From positions 5,374,389-5,438,388 of the forward strand of contig OY741275.1 in assembly GCA_963514095.1 (NCBI GenBank): a stretch of DNA of 64,000 nt, read 5' to 3'. The notes under the pieces were generated by a model, which was given only the letters and a program-made list of their open reading frames with translations, did not search any database and was not told the DNA's origin. The translations under genes and the position numbers were made by a program. Of this stretch, positions 1-12,300 are shown one piece after another; the first letter of the stretch is position 1; every line of letters starts with the position of its first letter. The DNA comes from Eutrigla gurnardus (taxonomy: Eukaryota > Chordata > Actinopteri > Perciformes > Triglidae).

Positions 1-240
1 GACAACCATTCACGCTCACATTCACACCTACGGGCAATTTAGAGTCATCAATTAACCTATCCCTATCCTGCATGTCTTTGGACTGTGGGAGGAAGCCGGA
101 GAACCCGGAGAGAACCCACGCTCACACGGGGAGAACATGCAAACTCCACACAGAAGGAGTCCGGGGCCGACCCGGGAATCGAACCCGGGACCCTCTTGCT
201 GTGAGGCGAGAGTGCTACCCACTACACCACCGTGCAGCCC
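1..240 (-). repeat. tRNA-headed SINE, copy 1 (cut by window edge)
   Basis: Read on the minus strand the element starts near 240 with a tRNA-like head. It has an A-box-like GGTGTAGTGGGTAGCA and a B-box-like GGTTCGATTCC, which are RNA polymerase III internal promoter motifs. The body (TGTGTGGAGTTTGCATGTTC and onward) is shared with copies at 15303-17664 and 21872-22090. The tail lies off the left edge. Widespread teleost repeat; I do not assign a family name. Confidence 0.85.
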
Positions 241-338
241 CTCATTAACATTATATATAATAATAATAAAAATAATAATACATTTATTTTGTATAGCGCT
301 TTTCAAAGGATCTCAAAGACACTTTACATATACGGTTA

Positions 339-392
<54 letters not shown>

Positions 393-3300
393 TGCAAATA
401 CAATGTTTTTATGAAAAGGTTAAGTAAAAAGAACCTGTGTGTGTGTGATGTGTAAATGCTTTGAAAAGGATTAAAGGTCATATAATGTAACTAATGTTAC
501 CTTTGTGATCATTTAAACAGTATCTAATCAGCTGTCAAGGCCAAACACTCACCAACACCCTGAATGACGACACGCGGCTACTTTAAAGGCTAAAACTGGC
601 TCCACATGGACAAACTACAGCATTCACCACAGCTCTAAATAATAGAATATTCTATATACTTGTATAACAACATGGAAGGAGACATTCTGCTTAAAAAGTT
701 CTGTTACTTTTGATATTTAGAGTGCATTTTTCTGATAATATTGTACCTGAATGAACAAGTTGAAATTAGGGCTTTTAATTAGGGTATTTCTACTTTTACT
801 TCAGTAAAGGAGCTGAGTATTTCTTCTACCTTTGTTGCAAAAGAGAAAAAGTAATATCTTTAATTGTACCTGTCGTTCATGTGTTCTATGTTCATGTTGT
901 TACTGCTTCCTGTTATTTCCTTTAGACTTGATTATAAACCTCTTTTGTAAAGAGTCGTAGAAATAAAAATCATACTGCATGACTCTTTGTGCTCGAAACA
1001 TCAGAGTTGTGTTGAATTATAACAAGTTCATGTCAGATTTATTTAAGCATTAACTACTTGTGTCATTACATTTTTATTCCCTTATACTAACCTCTATCAA
1101 ATCAAGATGTTCCCACAGCTGATTTCATTTGTGTGTTCTCTGACCTTCAAAAGCAAATTTGTAGAGTTCTCCCGTCAGGTCATTGACCATCACTCCCCCA
1201 CCGCTGGATTCCCTCAGCCACGCCACCCTGTGGATGAAGTCCGTCACCACGTCGTTGATGGTGTTGGTGTAGGACGAGACATGTTTGGGCTTCAGCATCC
1301 GAGGGTTCAGGATGCTGCGGATGCGCTGCCACTTGGCCCCCATTCTACAAATGAGGATTAATAAAAGAAACAGAATGAAATTAGCATGTATAGTAGCAAC
1401 AGGTTTGAAAGTTGTTTTTCTAATTCATAGACAAAACTGTAAAATAAAATTAAAAATAAAATCATCATTGAATTTTCAAATTTCCAATGGTCTTCCTTGA
1501 ACCAATCATGTGTGACCAAAATAATGGTAGATGGTGACGGTGGATAGAGATGAATGTAAACATGTTTTGACGCAATTGGTAACACTTATAATGTTGGATG
1601 AATAGATTCCATTGTTTTTAAATTTTTTAAAGTTTCACTAATTTTTTTTATTATAACTGTGTTATACTGCACTAAAGACAATTTTCTCTTCTTCCAGACA
1701 TGATTGTGCTGCTTCCATAGAGGTGCAGGACTTTTATTAAGTGAATAAGAAGAAGGAAGAGAAGACGAAAAAGCAGAAGAATCAGGAGAAGAATTAAAGC
1801 AGACGAGGAACAAGAAGAAAAGCAGAGGAGGAAGACGGAGCAAAAGGGGAAGGAGGAGAAGTCGGATGATTAGAGGATGACTCTGGAACTGTTGTGCACA
1901 TGACAATAAATGACTTGAACTTCAGCTTCAAGCTCCAGAACAGCAGGTCTCCAGAACAGCAGGTCTCCTGAACAGCAGGTCTCCTGAACAGCAGGTCTCC
2001 TGAACGACATCACTGGAACCGGCTTCATCTTTGAAATGATGTCATGTTTAGATTATTCTATTTGGCTTCGAGGCTCTTACTGTGTTTTACTTCTTAGAAT
2101 GAGGCTATTTTTAATTTCCTCAGAAAAACCCCATAAAAATACACAGACACAGAAGGTATGCACTAACAAGTGTTGGCTGGGTATAAAAAAGCTGATTCAT
2201 CGTCTTCCTCTGTGTCATAGAGCTCCATTGTTGACGTGTTCTTTCATTACCACACAAGTAGACACAGACACACACACACACACACACACTGTAGTTTACG
2301 TTGACTCAGTCCAACACACACTGTCCTGCTGCCACAAATACTCAACATCTGGTTCGAAAGACAAAAAAAAACCTAGGTTAAACCCAGTCTTATCTTATCA
2401 CACAACATTTTACAAACAGCTTGATCAATCTATTGGTGATGTTTTAAAGATCAGCTGAATTATCGGTGTCTTGTGGATCAGAGTGCAGGCTGAGATCACC
2501 ACGTTCACAACAAGTACTGCCTCAACAAGTCTGACAGGAAAAACCACCAGATGACAGCTGCTGAGACGATGGTCCTCAAGCCTGTTTGGGTCTGATGGCA
2601 GTGAATGCACCTTCCGTCATGACAGTACCTCGTCCCTCCCACTCTTTGTTCTTTGTCTATGGACCTCAAGTACAGAGCACATGTTGATCCACTAGTATTA
2701 TACTGAAATAAGACTTAAAGGTCCCATATTAATAAAAAAGCAGTGTGTCAGAAAAGACCGTCATTTTAATCCAAACCATGATGTTTTTACGAAAACTAAC
2801 CAAGTACTTCTGTTGCCAAACCCTAACTATGGAGTTTTGTAGCATTTTTGTTTTGTTTTGTTTGTGTTTGAAACTGTTTAAAACTGTGACCGTTGCAGTT
2901 TAGTTGTATGGGAATGTAATTTTGTAGGAGACAGGGTAGCAAAGAGGGGAAAAAACACAAAATTTTACAACATATATTCATCTAATTACTTGTCAAGATA
3001 TCTCATAACACTTAATATAAAACAAAATCACCTAACGAGACAGATTTCAGAGTGGTATAGAGACAATGCATCGTATCGAATATCTTAAGTGAAAAAAAAT
3101 CTTTTGAGGATTACAGGCTTATCATGACCCACAACTCTTCCTACTAGTAGTGATACAGTATAATGCTCATTTAAAGATGACTTCTCATCTTGAAAGGCCT
3201 AAATATTCCGTCTTATTCCAAGAAATCTTACAAAGAAAATTTCCACTTGTTCCATTGGCAGATTTGTTTTTGCTTATTAAAAACAAAAATTCCTTGTATT

Positions 3301-6300
3301 CATTGTTCTTTTTGCTTGAAGTGGCCTATTTCTAGTGAACTACATGATATATTCTAGCCCAACACCCATGTCGGCTCAGATCAGGAACAATAATGATGAT
3401 CCAATCATCAACGGTTTTATACCGTGTAGTGTGTCATAGTAGACAGCACTGGCGAGCGGTCATAATAAGCTATAAATGCAGTGCATGCCCAAGCCCTTCA
3501 ATAAAAATAATTGAAAATATTAATCTGGCAGTGTGTTCAATTATACAATACCTTAGTTTTACTGTTTTGGTCTTAAATCCGTGCCTAATCTGTCCCGTTT
3601 TGCTTGCGAAAAGCTGGAAAGCTGACAGCTTGTTTCGCGCATGCGCACTGTGACACCGACTAGTACAGTTACTGCTAAAGGCTGTGTTTACTGTAGATGA
3701 GCATTTTGAATGGCAAAAAAGCTGTCAGTGAAGCAGCTTATCTGCCAACGCGCATGCGCAAAAATGACTTGTTTGAATTGTTCAGCGGGAAACTGTCAGT
3801 GGTTCATTCATTGTGTAGCCTGGTCAAAATGGCTGAAAATATTAATTATATTCAGGCTTTGCGTTCAGTGCCGTTTTTGCGGAGACCTTTTGAGGAAAAG
3901 AAAGCTATAATTTCAAGTGGACGGCCTACTCCTGAAGTAAATATCACAAAGACTGCAAAGAATTCCGTCCGTCACTTTCAAGCTAGCGCGTATGAGAAAC
4001 ATAAATGGCTAGCTAGCCGACCCCCCTCCCGTCAAACGATCCGGTCTGACAGCGACATATTGCCTGTTCATTCATGAAAACCATCTCGAAACACTCTCAG
4101 TCAAACAAGGTGGGGAATGAGAAATCTGCGGCGCTACTAGCCTAGTTCGTTTTAAAAACACACCGGCAGCAGCGCCTACGAGACGTGTCAGTGAGTTACT
4201 GTAAATGCTGTGCGGAAAACCAGCTGTGGTCTGTGATTGAGGTGCAGACGGGTGAGTTTGGAGCTGACGAGAGGATCGCGCTGACGACCGCTTCGTTACA
4301 TTTTTCTCATTGAAAAACTATACAACTGGCATTTAGATGATGTTCTCCATAAAAAAATAAGTGAAATACTGTAATAACAATTCGGTTTTAGTAATCAACC
4401 GCTTATAGTGATCAAATGTACTCTGGACCAACGTGATCACTACAAGCTGTTTCCACTAACCATATTATATTTTTTATTAAAAAATATAATGCCCCCCCAC
4501 GGGCGCGCATGGTATTGACACTTCAGCATGACCACAGTAAACGGTCACCGCTCGCCACTGGTAGACAGTACACTAGACAGTATAACTGACGCAGCATCTG
4601 GGATGCCTCACAACGTGCTGACAGGAAGTCTAACATGTTTGATTTTTTTTTACCTTCCACAACATGTTTCACCAAGGTGGTCACTTTGACCAACAGAGCA
4701 ATCTGTGAAACAACTGTATACTATCAAGAGACTATGTCATGCCCTCTCTGGTGGACCAATATGGGATGACAAGAGACAAATCATTTTTTGATCCTGCTTA
4801 AATTGTACCATGAATTACACATATAATGTTTGTCAATTTGAAACACATCAGGTGAGATAATGTTACATTAGTGATGGAACGTAGCTAAGGTTGCTAGCTG
4901 GCTAGCAAGCCAAGCTAATGGCTGTGTTGATGATGTACAGTGTAGTTTCAAACTAAACTCACTGATACTATGACAAACCTAATTATCTTTTAAATTGACA
5001 AACGTCATATGTGTAATTTATAGTACAATTGGACAGGTTCAACAGGCTCAAAGGGGCGTGGCTTAGCCTATCAATGGCGAAACAAAAGAGGAACAATGTT
5101 CTTGTGAAATGGAAAAACATTTACGTTACTACAGCAACAACAACCATCTCTTTGATGTTTCCGCAAGGGACTATCACAACAGAGTGAAACAAGATAAAAG
5201 CTGGAGAGAAATAGCAGAATAGAGATGACATCACACGTGGTGAAAGACAACCAGCCATGATTGGTCGGGGACCGACCCTGTAGTCTGTCGTGTTTCTCTG
5301 CAAAGTCATGATAAGATTTTATGACTCTATGATTTGAGTTGGCCAACCAACACACTGTTGCATTGGATAGACACAATAATTATGATCTGTTCCAGTCAGG
5401 GTTTCAGTGCTGTACTGGAACCACTCCTTTGAGGGTATTGAATGATATCCTAATGTCTTTTGATTCAGGTGATTGTTCTGTGTTATTACTTCTCAACATC
5501 AGTTCTACCTTTGACTCTATACAACATCATATCTTGATCAAGAGGCTACGTGATTGGGTAGGTTTAACTGGCAAAGCAATAGACTGCTTTCATCTCACTG
5601 ATAGAAGTTTTAGTGTCTCATTGTCTTGTAGTGTTCCACAGGGCTCCATCCTGGGGACTCTCTTATTCTCTTTATACCTGTTACCCTCAGGACAGATTAT
5701 AAACAAATTCAATGTTGCTTATCATTTATATGTGGATGATATCCAACTCCACTTCTCATTCAAATCAAGTGAAGTGTTTAGGTTATCCAGGCTCTTGGAC
5801 TGGCTTTACCCAGTAGGGACGGACTGGACAACAAACTATTTTTAACAGCTTAATCCTGATAAGATGGGGGTTCTGGCTATTGCTCCAGAAAAGGTTTTCC
5901 TGATGTTTATGAAAAGTATTGGGCAACTAACTAATAACTGCAGGGTTTGACTCACTCTGTCAGGGGTCCATGGGCCTGGTTCCTGAACTCTCTGTAGCTC
6001 CTCCAGTGGGGCATGTCAGTCCGGACCGGGTGTTTCCCCTCCTGCCTCAGGACCTGCTCTATCAGCTCAGCACTGGCCACATTCACCACAACCAGAGGGC
6101 CGTACGTTGACTTCCACAGAGGGCCGTAGATCTTGCTGTGCTCAATCTGTGGACGAGAAATACTATATATCAACCTTGTGTCATTACAAGAAATCAATAT
6201 ATTAATCTTGAGATTAGACAGATTCTGTTGGATTATGCAGAATTTTCCAATAATGTTACAGGAGCTGAAAAAGAAACGTTAGTTAGAGCTTTATCAATGC

Positions 6301-9300
6301 AAGGCCAGGCAATGTGGTGTAACTGGAGTTAAGTGGTGAAAACTTTCAAAACAACATCTCTGTCATTACAATTCACAACTCAAATCTGATTTAATTGTAT
6401 GATCTTTTGATCCTTAAGTGCAATAAAACATGGTGATTATGATGGATAGTAGTCTGGAATCATGCAGGTGGTGCATAGTCCTCAAAGTGCTATGAAAAGA
6501 AAACTAAGAGATTTTGAATGATGAAATTATCAGGAAAAATGTTGTCTTTTCATCATGAATACTGACAAAGAGTTGGGATTTGCAATCAATCTGGTACTTT
6601 TGTTGAATTCCAGGTTAACTGCACATGAGGCCAACGTGTATTCCTGTATTTAGTACATGTATACAACCTTAGTTTATCACTTTGTAGCTACACTCAATCC
6701 TGTTTAGATAGTGCCTCCTGAATTGAATCATGACATCAAGCTTCTGCTTTTACTGACTTCATTGTCTAACCACCAACAGTTCCATCTTCCTGCCTCCCGC
6801 CTATTTCCATCTGTGTTCTTCCTACACACGTGATCTGTCTAACCCAATACATGACATCCCACCTTTTCTTGGAACTTAACATCCACTTAAAGCTGTAGTC
6901 TACGATTTTTCACTTGAGCCAAACTTTAGCCAATAGAAGCCATCCGGTCTGCATGGCAACTATTGGCTAAATGTTCCGGCACCTGTTGCATTTACACCGA
7001 TAATGTTTCATCATTCGTGGCCGTAATAAACACTATTACTGCTTTGTACATGTTGTGGAAGTCCCGGACACACCGGGAAACTAAACGGCGTCCTGCCTGA
7101 GTTCATAGCGGAGGGAATATTCCCATTCATTGTCTATGTAAGAAGCTGTGCAATGCCGTCGCGGAGCGGCGAGTTTCCAGAGACGGCGCCGCCCGCAAGC
7201 TCTCAAATATCTTTTAAACTGACCGTTGTCGATCTAAAATAAAGACAGATTCAGCAACTGCATAGCTTATTTCTCGCCTAAAATGTTTTCAGAAACACAT
7301 TTCGTTGAACTATTGTCGTAAAATAAGAGGGAGGTGGGAGGCTGAGAGGGGAGGACGATACGAGCTTGGAGGAGCACAGAGGGGAGGGGTGTGTGTGAGG
7401 GGGGGAGATGCTTTTTTCAAACCTTTCAAATCGTAGACTAGAGCTTTAAAACCCTGTATACTGTACTGTATAACTGTGGCTACTTTGCCATTATTTAGCT
7501 TTTTTTTTCCTAAACTTGAACTTAATAGTCATTTTACAACATTAAAATCTGTCTTTTCAACAAAATATGACTATTTAAGAATACATCCTCACAATGCACA
7601 CAATTAATTTCAACACAAAATCACCAAGTCTCTCAGGTGCCCTTTTGATCCTCTGAGGTCTGGCCATTGGCATATCTAAAATCAGAGTGTCCTCCTGTGG
7701 TGTATGCATGATATCACTCTGTGCATGTGTCTCCTTGTCGAGAAGACGTTTCTTCAGCTTCCGGTGTTTCCACCTGTGTACTGTGTATTTCCTTAGGCCT
7801 GTTTGTCTCATAACTTTTCATTTGTGTGGTGTTCCTCCGATAGCGTGCTCCTGCTGGAGATTCAACCACAACTTGATTTCCAGTTTAACTCACAACTTTG
7901 TGTGGTGTTGCTGAGAATGGTGTGGTGAATTTGACCACTTTGTCCTGTTGTATAAAAACTGTGTCTCCACCATCTCACCTTCTTTTCGTCTCCACCGCAG
8001 CACAGGACAGGGGTGCCCATTGTCCCCCTTACTATTTGCACTGGCCATTGAGCCGCTAGCTATTTGGCTGCACTCCGAGGAGAAGTTCGAGGGTATTATG
8101 CAGCTGGGAACTGTACACAAACTGTCACTGTATGCAGATGACTTACTTTTATATGTATCAAACCCCTCCACGTCCCTTCCAGTAGTTTTAAACATTCTCA
8201 AACAATTCGGCCAACTATCGGGATACAAACTTAATTTTGGAAAGAGTGAAATGTTTGCAGTGAACACATTAGCAGCTGGGCTCCCTCGGAACATATCCCC
8301 TTTCAGATGGGTTGATGAAGGTTTCAAATACTTGGGAGTTTTCATCACAAGATCCTTGACAGACATGTTCGACAAAAATTTTGCCCCTTTGCTTAAAAAA
8401 GTGGAGGAGGATTTTAACAGATGGACTAGCCTCCCTCTGTCCTTGGCAGGCAGGGTAGGATTGGTTAAAATGGTTGTTTTACCCAAATTTTTATATTTAT
8501 TTCAGCATATCCCTGTACTTATAAAAAAAACATTTTTCACTAAATTAGATAAGTCTGTATCTAAGTTCCTCTGGGCTAATCAACCGGTGCGCATGCGGAA
8601 AAAAATCCTGCAGCTTCCTAAATCTTCAGGGGGCCTTGCCTAGTTTTGTTCAATATTACTGGGCAGCAAATATTCAAAAGCTATTATATTGGATGGGCCA
8701 ACCAACCTTAGACCCACCAGCCTGGGTTCAAACGGAAGCGTCATCAGCAAAAATCTCACTGCGTTCATGGCTATGCTCCCAGCTGCCGGTGTCTGTCTCT
8801 TCGATCACGTTCAGTCCGGTGGTTACTCAATCTCAACGAATATGGAAGCAATTCAGAGAGCATTTTGGCCTTCACAGATCCTCCACACTTGCCCCGATAA
8901 TCAATAATCACCATTTTATGCCAGCCAATACGGACTCTGCATTTCAACTTTGGTCCGACAGGGGTATTGTCTCACTCAACACTAATTGACACACTTCTCA
9001 CGATAAACCCTGATCAGAAGAGGATTATTTCATGCATCTATGGTTCTATGGAGTCCACCAGCTCAGCTTTTCCCCATCATACTAGGGAGGCATGGGAGCA
9101 GGATTTGGGGCTAAGTATTGATGATCAGCAGTGGGGAAATATCCTTGATCTTGTTCACAATTCCTCTGTTTGTGCCCGGCATGGACTGATTCAGTGTAAA
9201 TATCATACATAGAATTCATTACACTAACCATAGATTGTCTAAGATATATCCCAATGTCCAGGATGTTTGTAACAGATGTGGTCAATCCCCTGCAAATTCT

Positions 9301-12300
9301 CCCAAACTGGAAACATGTCCTGCCCCCATCCTATGACCGATGGATCAAGGACGTTATGTATAATGTGAAGCTGGAAAAGCTGAGGTTCTCGCTGAGAGGT
9401 TCCCCAAAGAAAACATGGAGGCCATTTATATCTCTAATGGACATGATAGATGTTATGCCTAATGAACCAAATGACTGACTGAACTACATTACTATATTAT
9501 AACTATATTTATAACTATTATAACTATATATATTATAACTATCTTCCCTTCTTCTACTCACTATAACTATTAACCATTTATTATTTATTTATTTATATTC
9601 GTTATTGTCTCATGTTTTGTTTTTGTTTGTTTTTTTTCCTTTTTTTGTTTGTTTTTTTCCAGTGTGTTTGTTTGTGCTTGTAGCCCAAGGCCGAAAGGGT
9701 GAGGGAGGGGTGGACGAGGGTGGGAAAAGGGAGGAAAAATGAGGAAAATGTGAGTACTGTACCTCTGTTGTAATTGCATTACATGTACTTTTTTTTTGGT
9801 GCTCAATAAAACATTTGTTAAAAAAAAACTGTGTCTCCAATGTCCACCTTTGAGTATTGAGCTCCTCTTCGTTCATCAGCATATCAGTTTGCCTTTCCTT
9901 TTTGCTCTATCTCATACCTCCAGTGCTGTTGTGCTTGCTTCACTGAAGTCTGGGAACTTTCCCCTTGTTTTCTAAGTTCAGCAGGGCTTTTTCCTGTGGT
10001 GGCATGTTCAATGCTCCTGTACACAGTCACATACTTATCATCTTACATTGCAGTCTCTGCTTGAGCAATCTTTAATCTCTTCATCAGTGATGAGTTTTGG
10101 CGCTCAACTTCTCCATTAGCTTGAGCCCATTTTGGTGTTGTCTTCATGTGTTTGATTGCATTATTTTCACAGTATTCCCTGAATAAGGCTGTGGCAGCAC
10201 TATACGACTCCCTCTAAGCACTATGTATCCCACTACACATAGTTCATTTGCAATTGGTGCATATGGTTTACAGTTCTTAAAGTGTCCATTTGTGATTGCC
10301 TTGCGTACCTCCACATGTTCTGGGTCAGTAGCAGAGGCTTCCTCCACCTCTTTTGTAGTAAGTGCTTTAGGTGTAGCACTCACTGCTACAAATTTCACAT
10401 ACGCATCAGATTCATGTCTGTGTATCACCTTTTGTGCTGTATCCCCAGCAGCCGTGACAATGGATCTGCAATGTTGTCTTTACCAGGTATGTGTACCTCT
10501 CTGAAGTTATATGGCTGGAGCCTGAGTACCCATCTCTCTATGCGTGCACATGGTTTGGACTGTATATAACTTCTAATGGCTTATAGTCTGTGACCAGATC
10601 AAACTTTTACCATACACATATGGATGTATTTCTGCTACTGTAACCCACAAGTCCCAGGAAGCTTCTCACCGCTGTAGCGTTCTCTGGTTTTCTGGTTCTC
10701 TGGCTTCGATTACAGCTCTCACTCTTTCTTCGGTTGGTCCGATGCCTTTCTGTGACAAAAGTATCCCCATGAATATCAGTCTGTCAATGTTAAACTGGCA
10801 TTTTTCTGGATTCAGTCCGCATTCTGAAAGTCTTCTCATGACAGCATGCAGGCGCTTGTCATGTGTTGCCGGATCTGGTGCATGTACTAATACATCATCT
10901 GAGATGTTCTCCACACCTTCAGCTCGCTAGCTGACAACAATGCAAATATTAGTCTCTTGTATCTGTACACTCCAGTGTGCACTGCAATTGTAGTTATCTC
11001 TCGTGACTAGGGTTGGGCACCGTGATCCGGTTCCAAATAGGAACCGGTTCCTAACGTCCGGTTCCGGAACCGTTACGAAGTTGTTTGAATTTCGATTCTT
11101 TTTTCGGTTCCCAAATGCCCACACTAGTTTGTTTATGTGGTTTGTTGCCAGTCCGCCGAACGGAGAAGAAGAAGCCGCTGAACACCAACGAAGAAGCGTC
11201 CACCGGAAGTGTTTGCATAACCGAGCGAGTCGAGCATGGAAAGCGTGAGTCGGCGGTCCAAAGTGTGGCTTCAAAACAACGAAATCTCGGTAGAATGCAC
11301 TTGCGACAAGATTATTTTGTGCATAGGAGGGTGCACGACGGACATGAAAAAGCACCTCCTCCGAGTTCATGGAGTAGAAATAAATGTGTGCCCCGTCTTT
11401 GACACGCTGACCGTCCTCCGCTGCGTCCTCCTCTGGCTCCGGGTCTGGGTCCGGGTCCGACCCCCAGCGTGGCACAGCAGTGACTGAACCGCAGTCCGAA
11501 TCCGGAAAGTTAAACGATAAATAATATGTCTTGCGCCAACATTGAGGCAGCTAACAAATTAGCCCACGTATTTTTTATAGACAATTTACGTCCTGAGATC
11601 GCTAACGTTAGCCAGGCTGGTGACTCCACGACTCTGCGATGTGCTGAGCCTACTCTGTTCACCTTAGCGGCAAAGCGCAAGACGTCGGTGCAGCAAAAGG
11701 AAGGTTTTACAAGTTGTTTCTTATTGTTTATTCTGCACCAGGTTAGCCCATCAGTGGGAGCACGGTAACATGTTAAAGTACCTGCAGCATCATACACTGT
11801 AAATGTGTTTTCATGAGGTTTTCAAAAATAAAGCTCTCTTGAGGAAAGTGTACCCCTGTGAGAATGTATTCATAATTTATATTTATATTCAAATTCATAG
11901 ATTTGATATTTATATTGTACTTGAAAACAGCCCTGTGAGAAATTCATAGTAAAGTTCATCAAAAGTAAAAAGTTCATAGAATTAAAATTGATGGAGAAGG
12001 TCAGACTATTTCATTCAGAAAGACCGTTGGTTAACTAGCTCATTTAAAATATCCTAAACTTTTTTTACCCTGCCTCTTAAAAGAATCGGAATCGAGAATC
12101 GTTTGGAACCGGAATCGAAACAAGGAATCGGAATCGGAATCAGAATCGTCAAAATTCAAGCGATGCCCAACCCTACTCGTGACTCTGGGGTCAGTTCTAA
12201 CTGATGGCAGCCCCATTTCAGGTCCAGCTTGCTAAATACAGCAAAGCCATTCATGCCATGAAGTATTTCAACCACAGTAGGAATAGGGTACCATTCCCTC

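Noticed and set aside
140..240. True tRNA gene (A and B box present, minus strand)
   Set aside because: No complete cloverleaf, and the sequence continues into the repeated SINE body found at two other loci.
1586..1906. 106-codon Leu/Pro-rich minus frame
   Set aside because: Lies on a purine-rich tract; low complexity, intronic.
10927..11475. 182-codon minus frame
   Set aside because: Crosses the boundary of the gypsy element and the hAT insertion; antisense to the BED-finger exon.
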